Made by a program: the position numbers and the translations under genes. This document shows, in pieces, positions 35,500-45,752 of a stretch of 64,000 nucleotides of DNA. The notes under the pieces are model-generated. The model was not told where the DNA came from. It was given only the letters and a program-made list of their open reading frames with translations, and searched no databases. This DNA comes from CAYSPS01 sp964432975 (GTDB taxonomy: Bacteria; Babelota; Babeliae; Babelales; UBA12409): assembly GCA_964432975.1 (NCBI GenBank), contig CAYSPS010000002.1:7049-71048 (forward strand). The letters are read 5' to 3'. Numbering within the stretch: the stretch's first letter is position 1; the number at the start of each line of letters is the position of its first letter.

Positions 35500-37089
35500 A
35501 TGATACGAAAAAATACTCGAGGTATGTTTATTTTTTGCTGCTTAGCAACTGCAACCATCTGTAAAGCAGATGAATCAGAAATTAATATTTTTGATGACCC
35601 GACGCTTGAGAGAAAAATCGCAAGCGCACCATCAAGCGCAACACCATCAGAATGCCTCAATTTTCTCTATGAATTACATATCAACCGCATTTTGGCATGT
35701 AATGCATACAACTACACTTACCCACTACCGCAACGCCAGATATTCACATACCCGGCACTCATGCAATATACGCCGGAAAATTCACTTTTCGGACTTAACT
35801 TTTTTTATCAACAAACAACCAATATTATTCCCTTATGCGCAGGAATAGCGGGTTACATTGGGCTATTTAATGGCGACTTTTTGCATATACTTAATGAAAT
35901 AGATATCATACGTGAAACATGCAACGTAAATGCACCAGATATTATAAACATGCTGCAAAATGGACGCATTGAACAACGACGTGCGGGGTTCCTTTTCGAT
36001 GTATTTAAGCGTGTCAAAAGGTTTTGTTTCGGCATTGAGTTGCCGTTGTACGTGGTGGCAAGAAATTACAACTTGCCGCTCGAAGATCAACACGAAATCA
36101 AATCTGCTATTGCTTTAATATGTGGTAACAATAGTGCACCGGTAAATGATTCTGCATATTATCGCTACGTTGTCGATTCACGACTTGGTATCGGTGACAC
36201 GCGATTAACACTTGCAACATTTTTGGCAGATAAAGACCGTTACAACATGATTTTTGGTGCAAAACTCGTTATACCGACAGCAACAGTTTTTACCACCAGG
36301 CTTATCGGACAAAATTTTGCAAAACTTGTTGATGCACAATATTTGGATTTACAACAGTTGTGCAGTGAAATTCAAGAAGAGTGTGGCCAACAAAAAGCAC
36401 AGGTTGTTGCAACCGCCTATGCGCCCAAAGCTCTTTACCAGGCAAACGCGATTCTACTCAACACAGATCTAGGCGAATCACACCGCTGGCATGCAGATAT
36501 TTTTTTTGAACCAAATTTACGACTTAATGATCAAATACATCTTGCAACAAGTATACGTGTTGGTTGGACATTTCCTAAAACCGTTGTGCGCTATGTGCTT
36601 GATTGTGTAAATTCCGCAGATTTTGCCGATGATCTTTTTAATCCCGCGCTCTTTCCTCCTGATCAGAAAGAACAAATTTCAACTCAGCGACTTGAATTCT
36701 TGAGTGCACGCTTACAAGACTTTACTTTTCCGCCTGCATATGCGGTTAAGCTTGGTACACAACTTGATGCACAAATCAGTATTGGACCATGGATTAATTT
36801 CAATGACAATTGGAACATGTACATAGGGTACGATTACTGGCACAAACGTGCAGAATCATACTACAACTCGTACGCCTGCCAAACACGATTATTTCAAGCG
36901 TTCGGACACGCTTTTGACCGTGCATTGATTCCAGTAATTACAGAAAATCGTCTTACTTTCAAAGGATCATACAAAAAATTTAAAGACTCACACAACGTGA
37001 TATGCGATTTTGGTGCTGATTTTCCGTTGGTATGCCACGGCATCGGCTCAACATACACCGGATTTCTTAAAGTAACATGGGAGTTTTAA
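35500..37089 (+). CDS. Predicted outer-membrane beta-barrel protein (529 aa)
   Basis: Signal peptide MIRKNTRGMFIFCCLATATICKA. The mature part has alternating polar-hydrophobic strands (HWHA-type loops, LRLNDQIHLATSIRVGWTF, AQISIGPWINFNDNWNMYIGYDYW) and ends in TWEF, a terminal phenylalanine typical for BamA substrates. Family unknown. It resembles in style the protein at 52.4 kb, but no clear alignment is seen. It starts the run of genes reaching recD2; the next gene begins 2 bases after its stop. Confidence 0.7.
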   Translation: MIRKNTRGMFIFCCLATATICKADESEINIFDDPTLERKIASAPSSATPSECLNFLYELHINRILACNAYNYTYPLPQRQIFTYPALMQYTPENSLFGLNFFYQQTTNIIPLCAGIAGYIGLFNGDFLHILNEIDIIRETCNVNAPDIINMLQNGRIEQRRAGFLFDVFKRVKRFCFGIELPLYVVARNYNLPLEDQHEIKSAIALICGNNSAPVNDSAYYRYVVDSRLGIGDTRLTLATFLADKDRYNMIFGAKLVIPTATVFTTRLIGQNFAKLVDAQYLDLQQLCSEIQEECGQQKAQVVATAYAPKALYQANAILLNTDLGESHRWHADIFFEPNLRLNDQIHLATSIRVGWTFPKTVVRYVLDCVNSADFADDLFNPALFPPDQKEQISTQRLEFLSARLQDFTFPPAYAVKLGTQLDAQISIGPWINFNDNWNMYIGYDYWHKRAESYYNSYACQTRLFQAFGHAFDRALIPVITENRLTFKGSYKKFKDSHNVICDFGADFPLVCHGIGSTYTGFLKVTWEF

Positions 37090-37091
37090 GT

Positions 37092-37751
37092 ATGAAGAAT
37101 CAAAAAACACTAGGTCGACTTTTTATAGTTTGTTTGCTCAGCAATTACAGTTGCATGATTAATGCTGATTCAAAAATACGCCTTGAATCAAGCTTTGTGC
37201 GCGTTCTTGATGGTTGGCCAATTGACGGACGCACGTTATTTGATTGCGCATTTCTTATTAAAAAAATGCGCGAAATAAATTATGGCAAAGTCGTCAAACG
37301 ACAACCGATAGACCGTGAAGGATTATATATATTTCGTGGTAAAAAATACGGCATCGCCGAACTTGCCAAATTAGAAAAGGAACTTGCGCAAGATCAAAAA
37401 GCGCAACAAGAACTACAGGCCATTTTGCACACCGTCAAAAATGAATTTAGCGTTTTAACAATGCCATTTGTAGATAAAATTAAAAATCATAAAACCCCTA
37501 TACTCAAACTGATGCTTGAATCGTGCACCAAACGCGAAGTCCCAAATAGTTTCATGCTCAATTGGGCAGATACGCCAGGTGGTAAAGAAGCGGAATCCTT
37601 TGAACGACAAATGACAACACTGACGCAATTATCTCAATTTTTACACGAGCTGTGCAATTTTATGGAAGACCTCTTTTATAGCTGTCCAAAAGCACAAAAA
37701 CAATTTTACGAAATACTCAAAAAAAATCGCGGCGAACGCGTTCTTGAATAA
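37092..37751 (+). CDS. Exported protein of unknown function (219 aa)
   Basis: Signal sequence MKNQKTLGRLFIVCLLSNYS plus CMINA (an alternative lipobox-like cysteine is present). The mature part is charged and helical, with KLEKELAQDQKAQQELQAIL as probable coiled coil and clustered cysteines near the end (ELCNFMEDLFYSC). It lies 2 bases after the barrel-protein gene and 2 before recD2, so all three may be cotranscribed. No family recognised. Confidence 0.65.
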   Translation: MKNQKTLGRLFIVCLLSNYSCMINADSKIRLESSFVRVLDGWPIDGRTLFDCAFLIKKMREINYGKVVKRQPIDREGLYIFRGKKYGIAELAKLEKELAQDQKAQQELQAILHTVKNEFSVLTMPFVDKIKNHKTPILKLMLESCTKREVPNSFMLNWADTPGGKEAESFERQMTTLTQLSQFLHELCNFMEDLFYSCPKAQKQFYEILKKNRGERVLE

Positions 37752-37753
37752 TC

Positions 37754-39949
37754 ATGAACGCTACCCAAGAACTTGCAGGAACCGTCGAGCGTATTATTTT
37801 TGAAAACCCAGAAACAGGTTTTGCAATTTTTGTACTTACTCAACACAATCAAAGTACCATTGTCAAAGCATGTTTACCGGCAATCAAAATTGGACAAGAA
37901 GTGCGCGCGCACGGGCAATGGGTGACTCATCCGAAATTTGGGCGACAATTCCAGGCTGACAGTTGCATGCTCACGATTCCGACAAGCGCTCACGGTATAA
38001 AACTTTATTTAGCTTCCGGTGCTCTTGCAGGTATTGGTCCAGTATATGCACAACGCATTGTTGAAACGTTTGGCGAACAAACACTCACCATTATCGATAA
38101 AGAACCACATAAGCTTGCGCGCATCACGGGCCTGGGTAAAAAAAGAATCCAAACCATTGTCGCAAGTTGGCAAAAACACAAAGATATCGCCAATATTATG
38201 GTTTTTCTGCAAGACAAGGGAATCAGCCCAGCTTATGCAGTCAAAATTTACAAACGATACGGCAACGCTGCAATAACAATCGTGCAAGAAAATCCCTATC
38301 GATTAGCACAAGACGTATGGGGCATTGGTTTTAAAATGGCAGACACGATTGCACAAAACAGCGGCATTGATCACCACGACCCAGCCCGTGTTAAAGCAGG
38401 AGTTGTTCATGTCATTCATGAGGCGCTGGGCAACGGACATTTATACGTATTACAAGAAACCTTATGGCAAAAAACCCTTGAACTTCTTGGCTTTGACCAA
38501 GAACAGAACACACGGGTGATTTCTGCGGTACAAGAATTGTGCGCACGTAACATTCTCATATTCACCACCTGTAATGAAACACATTTAATTGGCTTGCGCA
38601 GTGCATATCAGTGTGAACAACAAGTTGCCAACCGGCTGCGCACAATTTTGCACTATCAATCACGCCTCAAGTTTGATACAAATGCAATTTACACACAATT
38701 GCGCACGCAACAGGATCAAATCCAGTTGAATAATGACCAACAACGCGCAATTATTACGATGCTCACGCAAAAAATCACGATCGTCACCGGCGGCCCAGGA
38801 ACCGGCAAAACAACGCTCGTGCAACAACTACTTAAATTTTTGGACCAGTATCAAGTGCGATATAAACTTGCAGCACCAACAGGACGCGCTGCCAAACGCT
38901 TACAAGAAAGCACACACCAATATGCACATACCATTCATCGTTTGCTAGAATTTGATCCAGCAACTGCACAGTTTAAGCACAATGAGTATCGTACGCTCGG
39001 TCTTGATGTGCTCATCGTTGATGAGGCATCCATGATTGATATTTTTCTGGCAGCAGCCCTGTTAAAAGCAGTACCAAATACAGCCCATATATTATTCATT
39101 GGTGACATCGATCAGTTGCCGCCTGTCGGCGCTGGAAATTTTTTGCGCGATCTTATCAAAAGCTGCACATGCACGTGTATACAATTAACAGAAATCTTTC
39201 GACAAGCATACAATAGTCTCATCACAACAAATGCGTACCGTATCAATAATGGCATATTTCTCAGCACACAATTACCAAATACACTGCGCGATTTTGTATG
39301 GATTCGTGAAGAAAATGCTCACAATATTTTCAAACATCTGAGCACCATTCAACAACGATTGGCGCCTCATGGAATTGCTTTTCATGAAACTGCCGTGTTG
39401 ACTCCCATGAACCGTGGAATTAGCGGCACACAGCAGCTTAACAGATTTTTGCAACACCTCATCAACAAAACAGATGGTGCCCAAATTACGCATGGATTAA
39501 CAACATTTAAAGAACATGATCGTGTCATGCAAATACGTAATAATTATGAAAAATTTGTATTTAACGGTGACGTTGGCATCATCAACCATATCGATCTTGA
39601 AAAACAAGAACTTATAGTTGCCTATCCCGAACAGCATGTGCTTTATAAATTCGCTGAACTTGACGAAATAGTGCTCGCCTATGCAACAACAATTCACAAA
39701 AGCCAAGGCTCTGAATATGCGGCAGTTATTGTTACATTATTTACACAACACTTTACATTATTGGCGCGCAATCTTTTATATACCGCACTGACACGAGCAA
39801 AAAAATTGTGTATCCTCATAGGACAACCCAAAGCAATTGCCATTGCTATCAAAAATAAAAAAAGTTCTGAGCGCATCACGCTTTTGGGTGATTTTTTGAC
39901 CAAGGAATCTGTATGCAACACGCCACACGCTATTTCATGTACGCGATAG
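37754..39949 (+). CDS. recD2: RecD2-type ATP-dependent DNA helicase
   Basis: SF1B 5'-3' helicase of the RecD-like family, not part of RecBCD. An N-terminal OB-like region and helix-hairpin-helix segment (LARITGLGKKRIQTI, about 120) precede the motor. There VTGGPGTGKTTLV is Walker A near residue 348, LIVDEASM Walker B, GDIDQLPPVGAG motif III, and TIHKSQGSEY motif V, with ALTRAKK at VI. 731 residues, typical for RecD2. Role: DNA repair and replication restart. It overlaps the following lipoprotein gene by 37 bases. Confidence 0.95.
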   Translation: MNATQELAGTVERIIFENPETGFAIFVLTQHNQSTIVKACLPAIKIGQEVRAHGQWVTHPKFGRQFQADSCMLTIPTSAHGIKLYLASGALAGIGPVYAQRIVETFGEQTLTIIDKEPHKLARITGLGKKRIQTIVASWQKHKDIANIMVFLQDKGISPAYAVKIYKRYGNAAITIVQENPYRLAQDVWGIGFKMADTIAQNSGIDHHDPARVKAGVVHVIHEALGNGHLYVLQETLWQKTLELLGFDQEQNTRVISAVQELCARNILIFTTCNETHLIGLRSAYQCEQQVANRLRTILHYQSRLKFDTNAIYTQLRTQQDQIQLNNDQQRAIITMLTQKITIVTGGPGTGKTTLVQQLLKFLDQYQVRYKLAAPTGRAAKRLQESTHQYAHTIHRLLEFDPATAQFKHNEYRTLGLDVLIVDEASMIDIFLAAALLKAVPNTAHILFIGDIDQLPPVGAGNFLRDLIKSCTCTCIQLTEIFRQAYNSLITTNAYRINNGIFLSTQLPNTLRDFVWIREENAHNIFKHLSTIQQRLAPHGIAFHETAVLTPMNRGISGTQQLNRFLQHLINKTDGAQITHGLTTFKEHDRVMQIRNNYEKFVFNGDVGIINHIDLEKQELIVAYPEQHVLYKFAELDEIVLAYATTIHKSQGSEYAAVIVTLFTQHFTLLARNLLYTALTRAKKLCILIGQPKAIAIAIKNKKSSERITLLGDFLTKESVCNTPHAISCTR

Positions 39950-40542
39950 GCATAAGCCTGCCTGCCTTACCCGCATTAACCGCATGTCGCACCATCATGC
40001 TCAGTCCAGCAGGAGATGCAAATCACCCCGGACGCACGCTTGCTGATAGTTTTGAACGTGGTTTAACGCGACAGCTTGCAGAAGAAATAAAACGGCAACT
40101 TGAACAACAAGAACATGTGCGCATCATCATGTCGCACAATGTGGGCGAAAGCGCTTCACAAGAACAAAAAGCAAGCTTTGCCAACAGTTTAGATGTTGAT
40201 CTGTATATTGCTCTTGGTGCATATAATGCGCAAAGTGCACATATTGACACATATTTTTATCAAACATTAACCAATTACCAACCAACAAGTAATCGCCTCG
40301 CGTTTTACCCATTTAAGGAAATGTCGCGTAAACAACCACGCTGTAGCTGCATCGTACCCGCAATATTGCACAAACAATTTGTTGTTAGCCCACTTCTTGG
40401 CATACCACTTCAAGCACTTGAGGGCATCAGTGCACCGGCATATTACATAGAAATTGGACTTTCAGCCCCACAAAATCTATCAGCATTTGTCGATGCATTA
40501 TGCCGCACAATCCAGGAATTAATCAATGAAAACAATACATAA
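39913..40542 (+). CDS. Amidase_3-like lipoprotein lacking catalytic histidines
   Basis: Signal with lipobox LTAC at about residue 25, so a predicted lipoprotein. The next 100 residues follow N-acetylmuramoyl-L-alanine amidase (Amidase_3) layout: TIMLSPAGDANHPGR in place of DPGHGG, SFERGLTRQLAEEIKRQL with the family glutamate, FANSLDVDLYIALGAYN in place of ISIHAN. Both zinc-binding histidines of the usual motifs are replaced, so it may be an inactive peptidoglycan-binding relative. It overlaps recD2 by 37 bases and the next gene by 17, indicating coupling. Homology is inferred from pattern only. Confidence 0.5.
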   Translation: MQHATRYFMYAIGISLPALPALTACRTIMLSPAGDANHPGRTLADSFERGLTRQLAEEIKRQLEQQEHVRIIMSHNVGESASQEQKASFANSLDVDLYIALGAYNAQSAHIDTYFYQTLTNYQPTSNRLAFYPFKEMSRKQPRCSCIVPAILHKQFVVSPLLGIPLQALEGISAPAYYIEIGLSAPQNLSAFVDALCRTIQELINENNT

Positions 40543-41077
40543 AAATATTGTGAGCAGTAGCATATTTTTTACGCTCATTGGTGTCGGTTACTATGCGTGG
40601 CAACAGGAATGGGTCATTTTAAATTATCCGTGTCATACAACATATAAAAACCGCAGCGATCAACTGACCAACAAACGCGTCATCATTTGGTATGCGTATG
40701 AAGACCAATTACACAAAGAAGCAACCGATGTCATTTGGTCTTCAATCAGACCAACTGAAAATGCACACCGTCTTGTACAACGCACGCTCAGCCTTTTGCA
40801 AGAAAATCATGTTATTAAAAAAAGCTCAGTAAGCATGGCACTCGCTCACTACACCGGCCAAGAACTCTTACTCTTCTTTGACCATGCCCCATTAACAAAT
40901 GCCATGAGCGTTAAAACAAAGCTCATGATCATACAAAGTATACTCAAAACCCTGCATGAAAATAATATACCATTTAAAATGATACGCTTCTTTGTTGGTA
41001 ACGAACCCATGTCAGATATGCATCTAGACTTTCAACAATCATGGCCCATTACCGGATTTGATACAACTAAAACATAA
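40526..41077 (+). CDS. Membrane-anchored, GerM-like protein (183 aa)
   Basis: N-terminal anchor (IVSSSIFFTLIGVGYYAW), then a periplasmic domain. RVIIWYAYEDQLHKEATD, HRLVQRTLSLLQENHV, LLLFFDHAPLTNAMSVKTK and IQSILKTLHENNI suggest the alternating strand-helix order of GerMN domains. GerMN and Amidase_3 domains are often found together in cell-wall proteins, which supports both tentative calls. It overlaps the amidase-like gene by 17 bases. Alternative: unrelated exported protein. Confidence 0.45.
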   Translation: MKTIHKNIVSSSIFFTLIGVGYYAWQQEWVILNYPCHTTYKNRSDQLTNKRVIIWYAYEDQLHKEATDVIWSSIRPTENAHRLVQRTLSLLQENHVIKKSSVSMALAHYTGQELLLFFDHAPLTNAMSVKTKLMIIQSILKTLHENNIPFKMIRFFVGNEPMSDMHLDFQQSWPITGFDTTKT

Positions 41078-41160
41078 ATTAAGTTGTCAAGCACAAAAAA
41101 AAATAGTTAACTGAAAAACAGCGTAAGTTACCTGAAATTTTTTATCAAAAGGACAGCAGT

Positions 41161-41361
41161 ATGAATATTTGGAACTCTCTCAGCCCAGTTCAGCGCGGAA
41201 TCGTTTACATCGTTGCCGGCAGCTTAGTCATGCTTGATGCGCTCAACATTTTAAGCACTACCGTACATTTTTTTGTACTCATTGCCGCGATCGGACTTAT
41301 TATCTATGGCATCATGCTTACGCATATTATTGACTTAATTATGGGCAAGAAAAAGCTATAA
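41161..41361 (+). CDS. Small two-helix membrane protein (66 aa)
   Basis: Two hydrophobic helices (about 12-32 and 35-58) and a basic end GKKKL. AAAAGGACAG upstream is a good ribosome site. It converges with the MscS gene, overlapping by 6 bases. No family recognised. Confidence 0.6.
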   Translation: MNIWNSLSPVQRGIVYIVAGSLVMLDALNILSTTVHFFVLIAAIGLIIYGIMLTHIIDLIMGKKKL

Positions 41362-44300
41362 TTCTCGATTCAGTGTAACATCGTACGTTTGCACGGCGAA
41401 CTTGATATTGTTTTTTGTAAATTCCTTGACCATTGCAAAGCGAATATCGCTTCGAATGTTCCATTGATCACCTACGTGCTGAAGACTTAAAAATGCACGC
41501 ACTACCATCTCAAGTCCATTAATACCAAAGTGATTTAATCGAATAATTGGCGACGGATTTTTAAGTACGTCAGCGTTTTTGTCCAAAATTTCTAAAACAA
41601 TACGCTTTACTTTCTCTGGATCAGAATCATAGGTTACGGCAAATTTAATGTCATCAAATGCGAAATACTGGCCAGCATAGTTCCAATTATACAAAACGGA
41701 GCGCGTTACCTGAGAATTTGGAATAATAATGTTATAACTATTTTTTTTACGCAAAATAACTGAACGTGGCGTAATTTTACGCACGAAACCAGTCTGGTCA
41801 CTTTCAGAGCTCGTTAAACGAATATAATCACCAATTTTCACTGAACGTTCAACCAAAATAATAAAATATGCGATAAAATCATTAGCCGGCTCGCGAATCG
41901 CCCATGCAACACCGAATGCAAACAAACCAATGGCGACAGGAATCCAACCACCAAGCCCAATTTGCTGCAAACCAATAATTAAAATTAATGCAACGATAAT
42001 ATACGTACTAATACGTGAAACGGTGTTTTTAATACCAACATCAATTTGCAACAGTTGATAAATACGCGCAAGAACATAACGCGCAAACAATGATGCAATA
42101 AAAAATCCACCAAAAATAAAGGCTACAAAAACTCCTAACGAACCCAATGTAATTGGTGTCGTTTGTCCAGCAATTTCACCTGGCACACGTGCAATTTCAA
42201 CATTGAAAAATTTAATAATACTTTCAAAACTCGTGCTGTAACCCCAAATTTTGGCTAACATGCCAATTGCCAGCAAAATCACAACAACAAAGCTGAGCAC
42301 GATAAAAAGTGCATACCACGTTGTTGCATATGCGAAACGATCCCGAACCGTCTCATCACGAGTTTCAAAAAAGAGCATCGATGAATAATGCTTAAATACG
42401 TTTTGCAACAACCATAAGCCAGCGAACAAAAGTACCGTCAACAAAGAAGATTGAACAACAGTTGCAACCAATCTACTATACCCAACAAATGGGTCACTCA
42501 TCACAATAAGTACAACAACTACCAAAAGCACCAAGGTGTAATAGCGCTCCAAATATTCGCGCACAAATCCCNNNNNNNNNNNNNNNNNNNNNNNNNNNNN
42601 NNNNNNNNNNNNNNNNNNNNNNNNNNNNNNNNNNNGCAAGGCATCTAAAACAACATCTTTTGCCATGAGAAGCATGATGAGTGAAATACGCGTAATAATT
42701 GAGTACATTGCAAGAAGCAATGTTGGCAACTCAGAGTATCCATAACTGACGGCCAAAAATGCTTCTCGTACAAAATAAATAACGACGGTTACAAACACGA
42801 AGAAGCGCAGCACCCACATAAATCTCCGATAAAACGGATCTTCCATAAGTGCAACGTTATGCTCAGCATAATAACGAACACATGCACGAATCAAAAAGCA
42901 AACGTACACGATACTCAATAAATAAAACACCAGTTTAGTGCGACTCCCAACCCCAACAAGAGCATCAAAACGAATGAGATAAAAAAGGATTGACCATGCA
43001 AGAATGCCAAATAAATAGGTACGACAAAAATCAATGATTGTTGCAAAAAAATTGGTGACCAACTGCAAACCATGACTTTGGGCACCAGCACGCAAAAGCT
43101 TACTTACCAATGGCAAGCCAAAGAGTAATAGCACATATAAAAGCACGAGCGCCATAAGAACAAATAAAATATTCAAAAGCGCAAGCGGATCATGAAAAAG
43201 CAAACTAAACCATGTTATTACGTCAGTTACTGTTGCACGTGAAATTAAGTTCGCTATTTCTTCGAAGAAAAATCGTACATCGCTTACGGTACTTTTAACC
43301 CCTTCCCACGTAATAGCACTTGCAGTGCGCTGCCAAATCCCTTCAGCAGATTCGAGTTTATACAACATCATCTCAACACGATGGCGTAAATCACTCAACT
43401 GCGCACCGATACCGGCATAAACTTTTAATAACTGTCCATTAATATCAAGCTGCAAATCAACAGCCTTATCAGCATCATCCAAAGTTGGCAACAACTCTTT
43501 ACGTACATAGTCAGGAACCCCACTTTCTTGCATTATTTGTTTAATGCGTGAATTTGCGCGTGTTTCAATGCTCATTAATTGCTCGGTCATTTTACGCTGA
43601 TTAGCATAATTCGTAAGCGCCTGGTCAAATTCGGCACGTTTGCTCGCAAAATAGGTTAAGCGCTCTTGATGTACCGTATCATCACGCATAAGCGTACGTT
43701 GCACAATCGCCAACCATGTCTTTAGAATTTCAACATTAAGTTCAGCTGCAACCAATTGATATTTGAGCGCATCAGCCTGAGCCCGAAAGAGCATAAGTTC
43801 GCGTGCAATCGTATCTGCCATCTCAAATGCAGCGGCCGCTTTGTAACAACCGACAGCATCTGCTTCTGTCGCCGGATCAAAACGCCATTCTTGTAATTTT
43901 TGTGTATCTTTAATGGGTTGCTCAAGTGAATTATTAAGTTTTTCAAATTGCTTATTGGCAATCTCATATTGTGCATTCAGTGTTTGAATGTGCCCATCGA
44001 TCCCAGCAAGTTTTTCATCAATTTCTCGTTTTTTTTCATCAACTGCAATTTGCGCCGCTTGAATATCAAGCGTATGTACCCACAAGCGCCGTTCAACTTG
44101 CGTAACGTCATGTTTGTAGACCGCAACCTTTGTGGTTGCAACGGTAGCATCAAGTTGCGCATTTTCACGGCGCACCGTTAACTCACGTTGCGCAAGCGCA
44201 GTACTTTCGGCATGTCGACGTACAATTTGAATTTCAAGATCCAGTAATTCACTTTTCTGCTCACGCTCTTGCGCATCCATTGGCTTTTTTGAGGCAAGAA

Positions 44301-44925
44301 ATGCACGTCGCTCATCTTCTTTTCGTTGCGCATCACGCTCAAGTTGCGCAAGTAATTGCCCATTTTTCTGAAGCTCGTCATTCACATGCTTTTTATCACG
44401 AACAGCACGATCAAGCTCTTGTTGCGCACTCAATAATTGTGTTGCAGTTTGCTGAAACTCAGCAAACGTATATGAATCTTTATCTGGGATGCGCCCCGCA
44501 TCAAACTGCGGGTTACTCAAAAAAAGCTTAAGATTTTCAATTGCCGCCTTAAGCGTTTGCACATATTGTTCATGATTCTTTTGTAAATCACCAAGCGCGT
44601 TAGAAAGTTCGGTCAGCAACGACTCTTTTTTGCGAATAAAGGAACGCTCACCTTCACTTTTTGCATGTATTTTTTTCTGTGCCAATATCTGTGATTGTGT
44701 TGCAATAAGCGCAATCTGCTTTTTTGTTTCTTCAACAGATGGTGCGACAGATAATGCTTGCGCCAAATCATCGTTGTAACGCTTGAGCGATTGCTCTTGC
44801 TCAGCATACTTACCAATAACGGATGATTTTCCATCAAAGCGTAAGAACTCGGGCAAAAAATGAGCCGCCTCAAGCCAAAAAATTGGAATAAAAATAAACA
44901 AAATACCACGCATTATTCTGCTCAT
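41356..44925 (-). CDS. Large MscS/MscK-type mechanosensitive channel
   Basis: About 1190 residues. Signal or anchor at the start, then a long helical, coiled-coil periplasmic domain (about 30-560, with runs such as AQREQKSELLDLEIQIVRR). About ten membrane helices follow, then the MscS core. The pore helix VAIGLFAFGVAWAIREPAN, beta domain and C-terminal cytoplasmic domain (VERSVKIGDYIRL, IIPNSQVTRSVLYNW) are clear. Size and architecture match MscK-type channels, which release solutes on osmotic downshock. The 64-base N run removes one membrane-segment region. The start overlaps the upstream gene's stop by one base (TAATG), implying translational coupling. Confidence 0.92.
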   Translation of the reverse strand: MSRIMRGILFIFIPIFWLEAAHFLPEFLRFDGKSSVIGKYAEQEQSLKRYNDDLAQALSVAPSVEETKKQIALIATQSQILAQKKIHAKSEGERSFIRKKESLLTELSNALGDLQKNHEQYVQTLKAAIENLKLFLSNPQFDAGRIPDKDSYTFAEFQQTATQLLSAQQELDRAVRDKKHVNDELQKNGQLLAQLERDAQRKEDERRAFLASKKPMDAQEREQKSELLDLEIQIVRRHAESTALAQRELTVRRENAQLDATVATTKVAVYKHDVTQVERRLWVHTLDIQAAQIAVDEKKREIDEKLAGIDGHIQTLNAQYEIANKQFEKLNNSLEQPIKDTQKLQEWRFDPATEADAVGCYKAAAAFEMADTIARELMLFRAQADALKYQLVAAELNVEILKTWLAIVQRTLMRDDTVHQERLTYFASKRAEFDQALTNYANQRKMTEQLMSIETRANSRIKQIMQESGVPDYVRKELLPTLDDADKAVDLQLDINGQLLKVYAGIGAQLSDLRHRVEMMLYKLESAEGIWQRTASAITWEGVKSTVSDVRFFFEEIANLISRATVTDVITWFSLLFHDPLALLNILFVLMALVLLYVLLLFGLPLVSKLLRAGAQSHGLQLVTNFFATIIDFCRTYLFGILAWSILFYLIRFDALVGVGSRTKLVFYLLSIVYVCFLIRACVRYYAEHNVALMEDPFYRRFMWVLRFFVFVTVVIYFVREAFLAVSYGYSELPTLLLAMYSIITRISLIMLLMAKDVVLDALXXXXXXXXXXXXXXXXXXXXXXGFVREYLERYYTLVLLVVVVLIVMSDPFVGYSRLVATVVQSSLLTVLLFAGLWLLQNVFKHYSSMLFFETRDETVRDRFAYATTWYALFIVLSFVVVILLAIGMLAKIWGYSTSFESIIKFFNVEIARVPGEIAGQTTPITLGSLGVFVAFIFGGFFIASLFARYVLARIYQLLQIDVGIKNTVSRISTYIIVALILIIGLQQIGLGGWIPVAIGLFAFGVAWAIREPANDFIAYFIILVERSVKIGDYIRLTSSESDQTGFVRKITPRSVILRKKNSYNIIIPNSQVTRSVLYNWNYAGQYFAFDDIKFAVTYDSDPEKVKRIVLEILDKNADVLKNPSPIIRLNHFGINGLEMVVRAFLSLQHVGDQWNIRSDIRFAMVKEFTKNNIKFAVQTYDVTLNREL
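42572..42635. other. Assembly gap (64 N) in the MscS-type gene
   Basis: The only gap of non-standard length, so probably a size estimated from read pairs. Frames on both sides are consistent with it. Confidence 0.99.
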
Positions 44926-45512
44926 TACTGATCAACCCTCGATAAAAAATTAATCGTTTTCAACAACCGACCGTACGGATGACTCTTAATACATTGATAG
45001 ATAAAAATAACGAGCTCACTTGCCTGACGCCTTGTCAACCCCCTCTTTATAAGTGTATCACAAGGCTGTGTTAAAGACGAGCTCACTGACAACTGAGCCA
45101 CTTCAACTGGATAGAGACCAATTGAAAAAAGTAGTTTAGCAACAAAAATTTTTTGTCGTTCATAATCAGTCGCAAAATCTTCAAAATGACCTAATAGGTA
45201 TGAACCCAAAGAAAAAATTTCTGACTGTCCACTGCCAACGGGCAAAAAAAAGTAACAAAGCTCCAACACATGATGCAAAAAAAGCTGTGTAAAAGCAGTT
45301 TCATATGTCGGCATAGACAAAAGTTCAATATGACGAACAAAACGATCTGGTTCTTCTGGCAACTCATATCCAATCATAGCACCAATGCACGCATAACCTG
45401 CGCCTTGCCAACGATGAGGAATCAAACTAATATGACCAGCGTGTTCATCGAGCACCGAAATTCGCAATCGATGTGGAAAATGTTTTTTTAAAATTATGCC
45501 GCGAGAATGCAC
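44925..45512 (-). CDS. RecO-like DNA repair protein (tentative)
   Basis: The N-terminus HSRGIILKKHFPHRLRISVLDEHAGHISLIP follows the RecO OB-fold pattern. The rest is helical as in RecO, with ELLSMP, HHVLELCYFFLP, LLGHFEDF and KLLFSIGLYPVEV. About 195 residues, somewhat short (RecO usually 230-250); no C-terminal zinc cysteines are visible. RecO loads RecA on SSB-coated DNA with RecR. The start is uncertain: GTG at 45512 has GGGG 6 bases upstream, TTG at 45524 is the alternative. One-base overlap with the channel gene. Confidence 0.5.
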   Translation of the reverse strand: MHSRGIILKKHFPHRLRISVLDEHAGHISLIPHRWQGAGYACIGAMIGYELPEEPDRFVRHIELLSMPTYETAFTQLFLHHVLELCYFFLPVGSGQSEIFSLGSYLLGHFEDFATDYERQKIFVAKLLFSIGLYPVEVAQLSVSSSLTQPCDTLIKRGLTRRQASELVIFIYQCIKSHPYGRLLKTINFLSRVDQ

Positions 45513-45752
45513 AGCATGCCCCAAACAAAGAAATCACAATATACTATTTCGTAACTTAGTTAACGATAGATTCACACAAAAAGCAATGCTTGCAGAAACC
45601 CCAATCAAGATCATAAACGAAATATTATTGTGACACGCTTTAAAGAGCTTCAGGAACGCAACCGCGAAAAGCGCACATCCATTTGACATGTTCGGCCATA
45701 TGGTTAACATTGAGATTAATATTTTCTGTAAAACTATTGACAGAGGAGTTTT

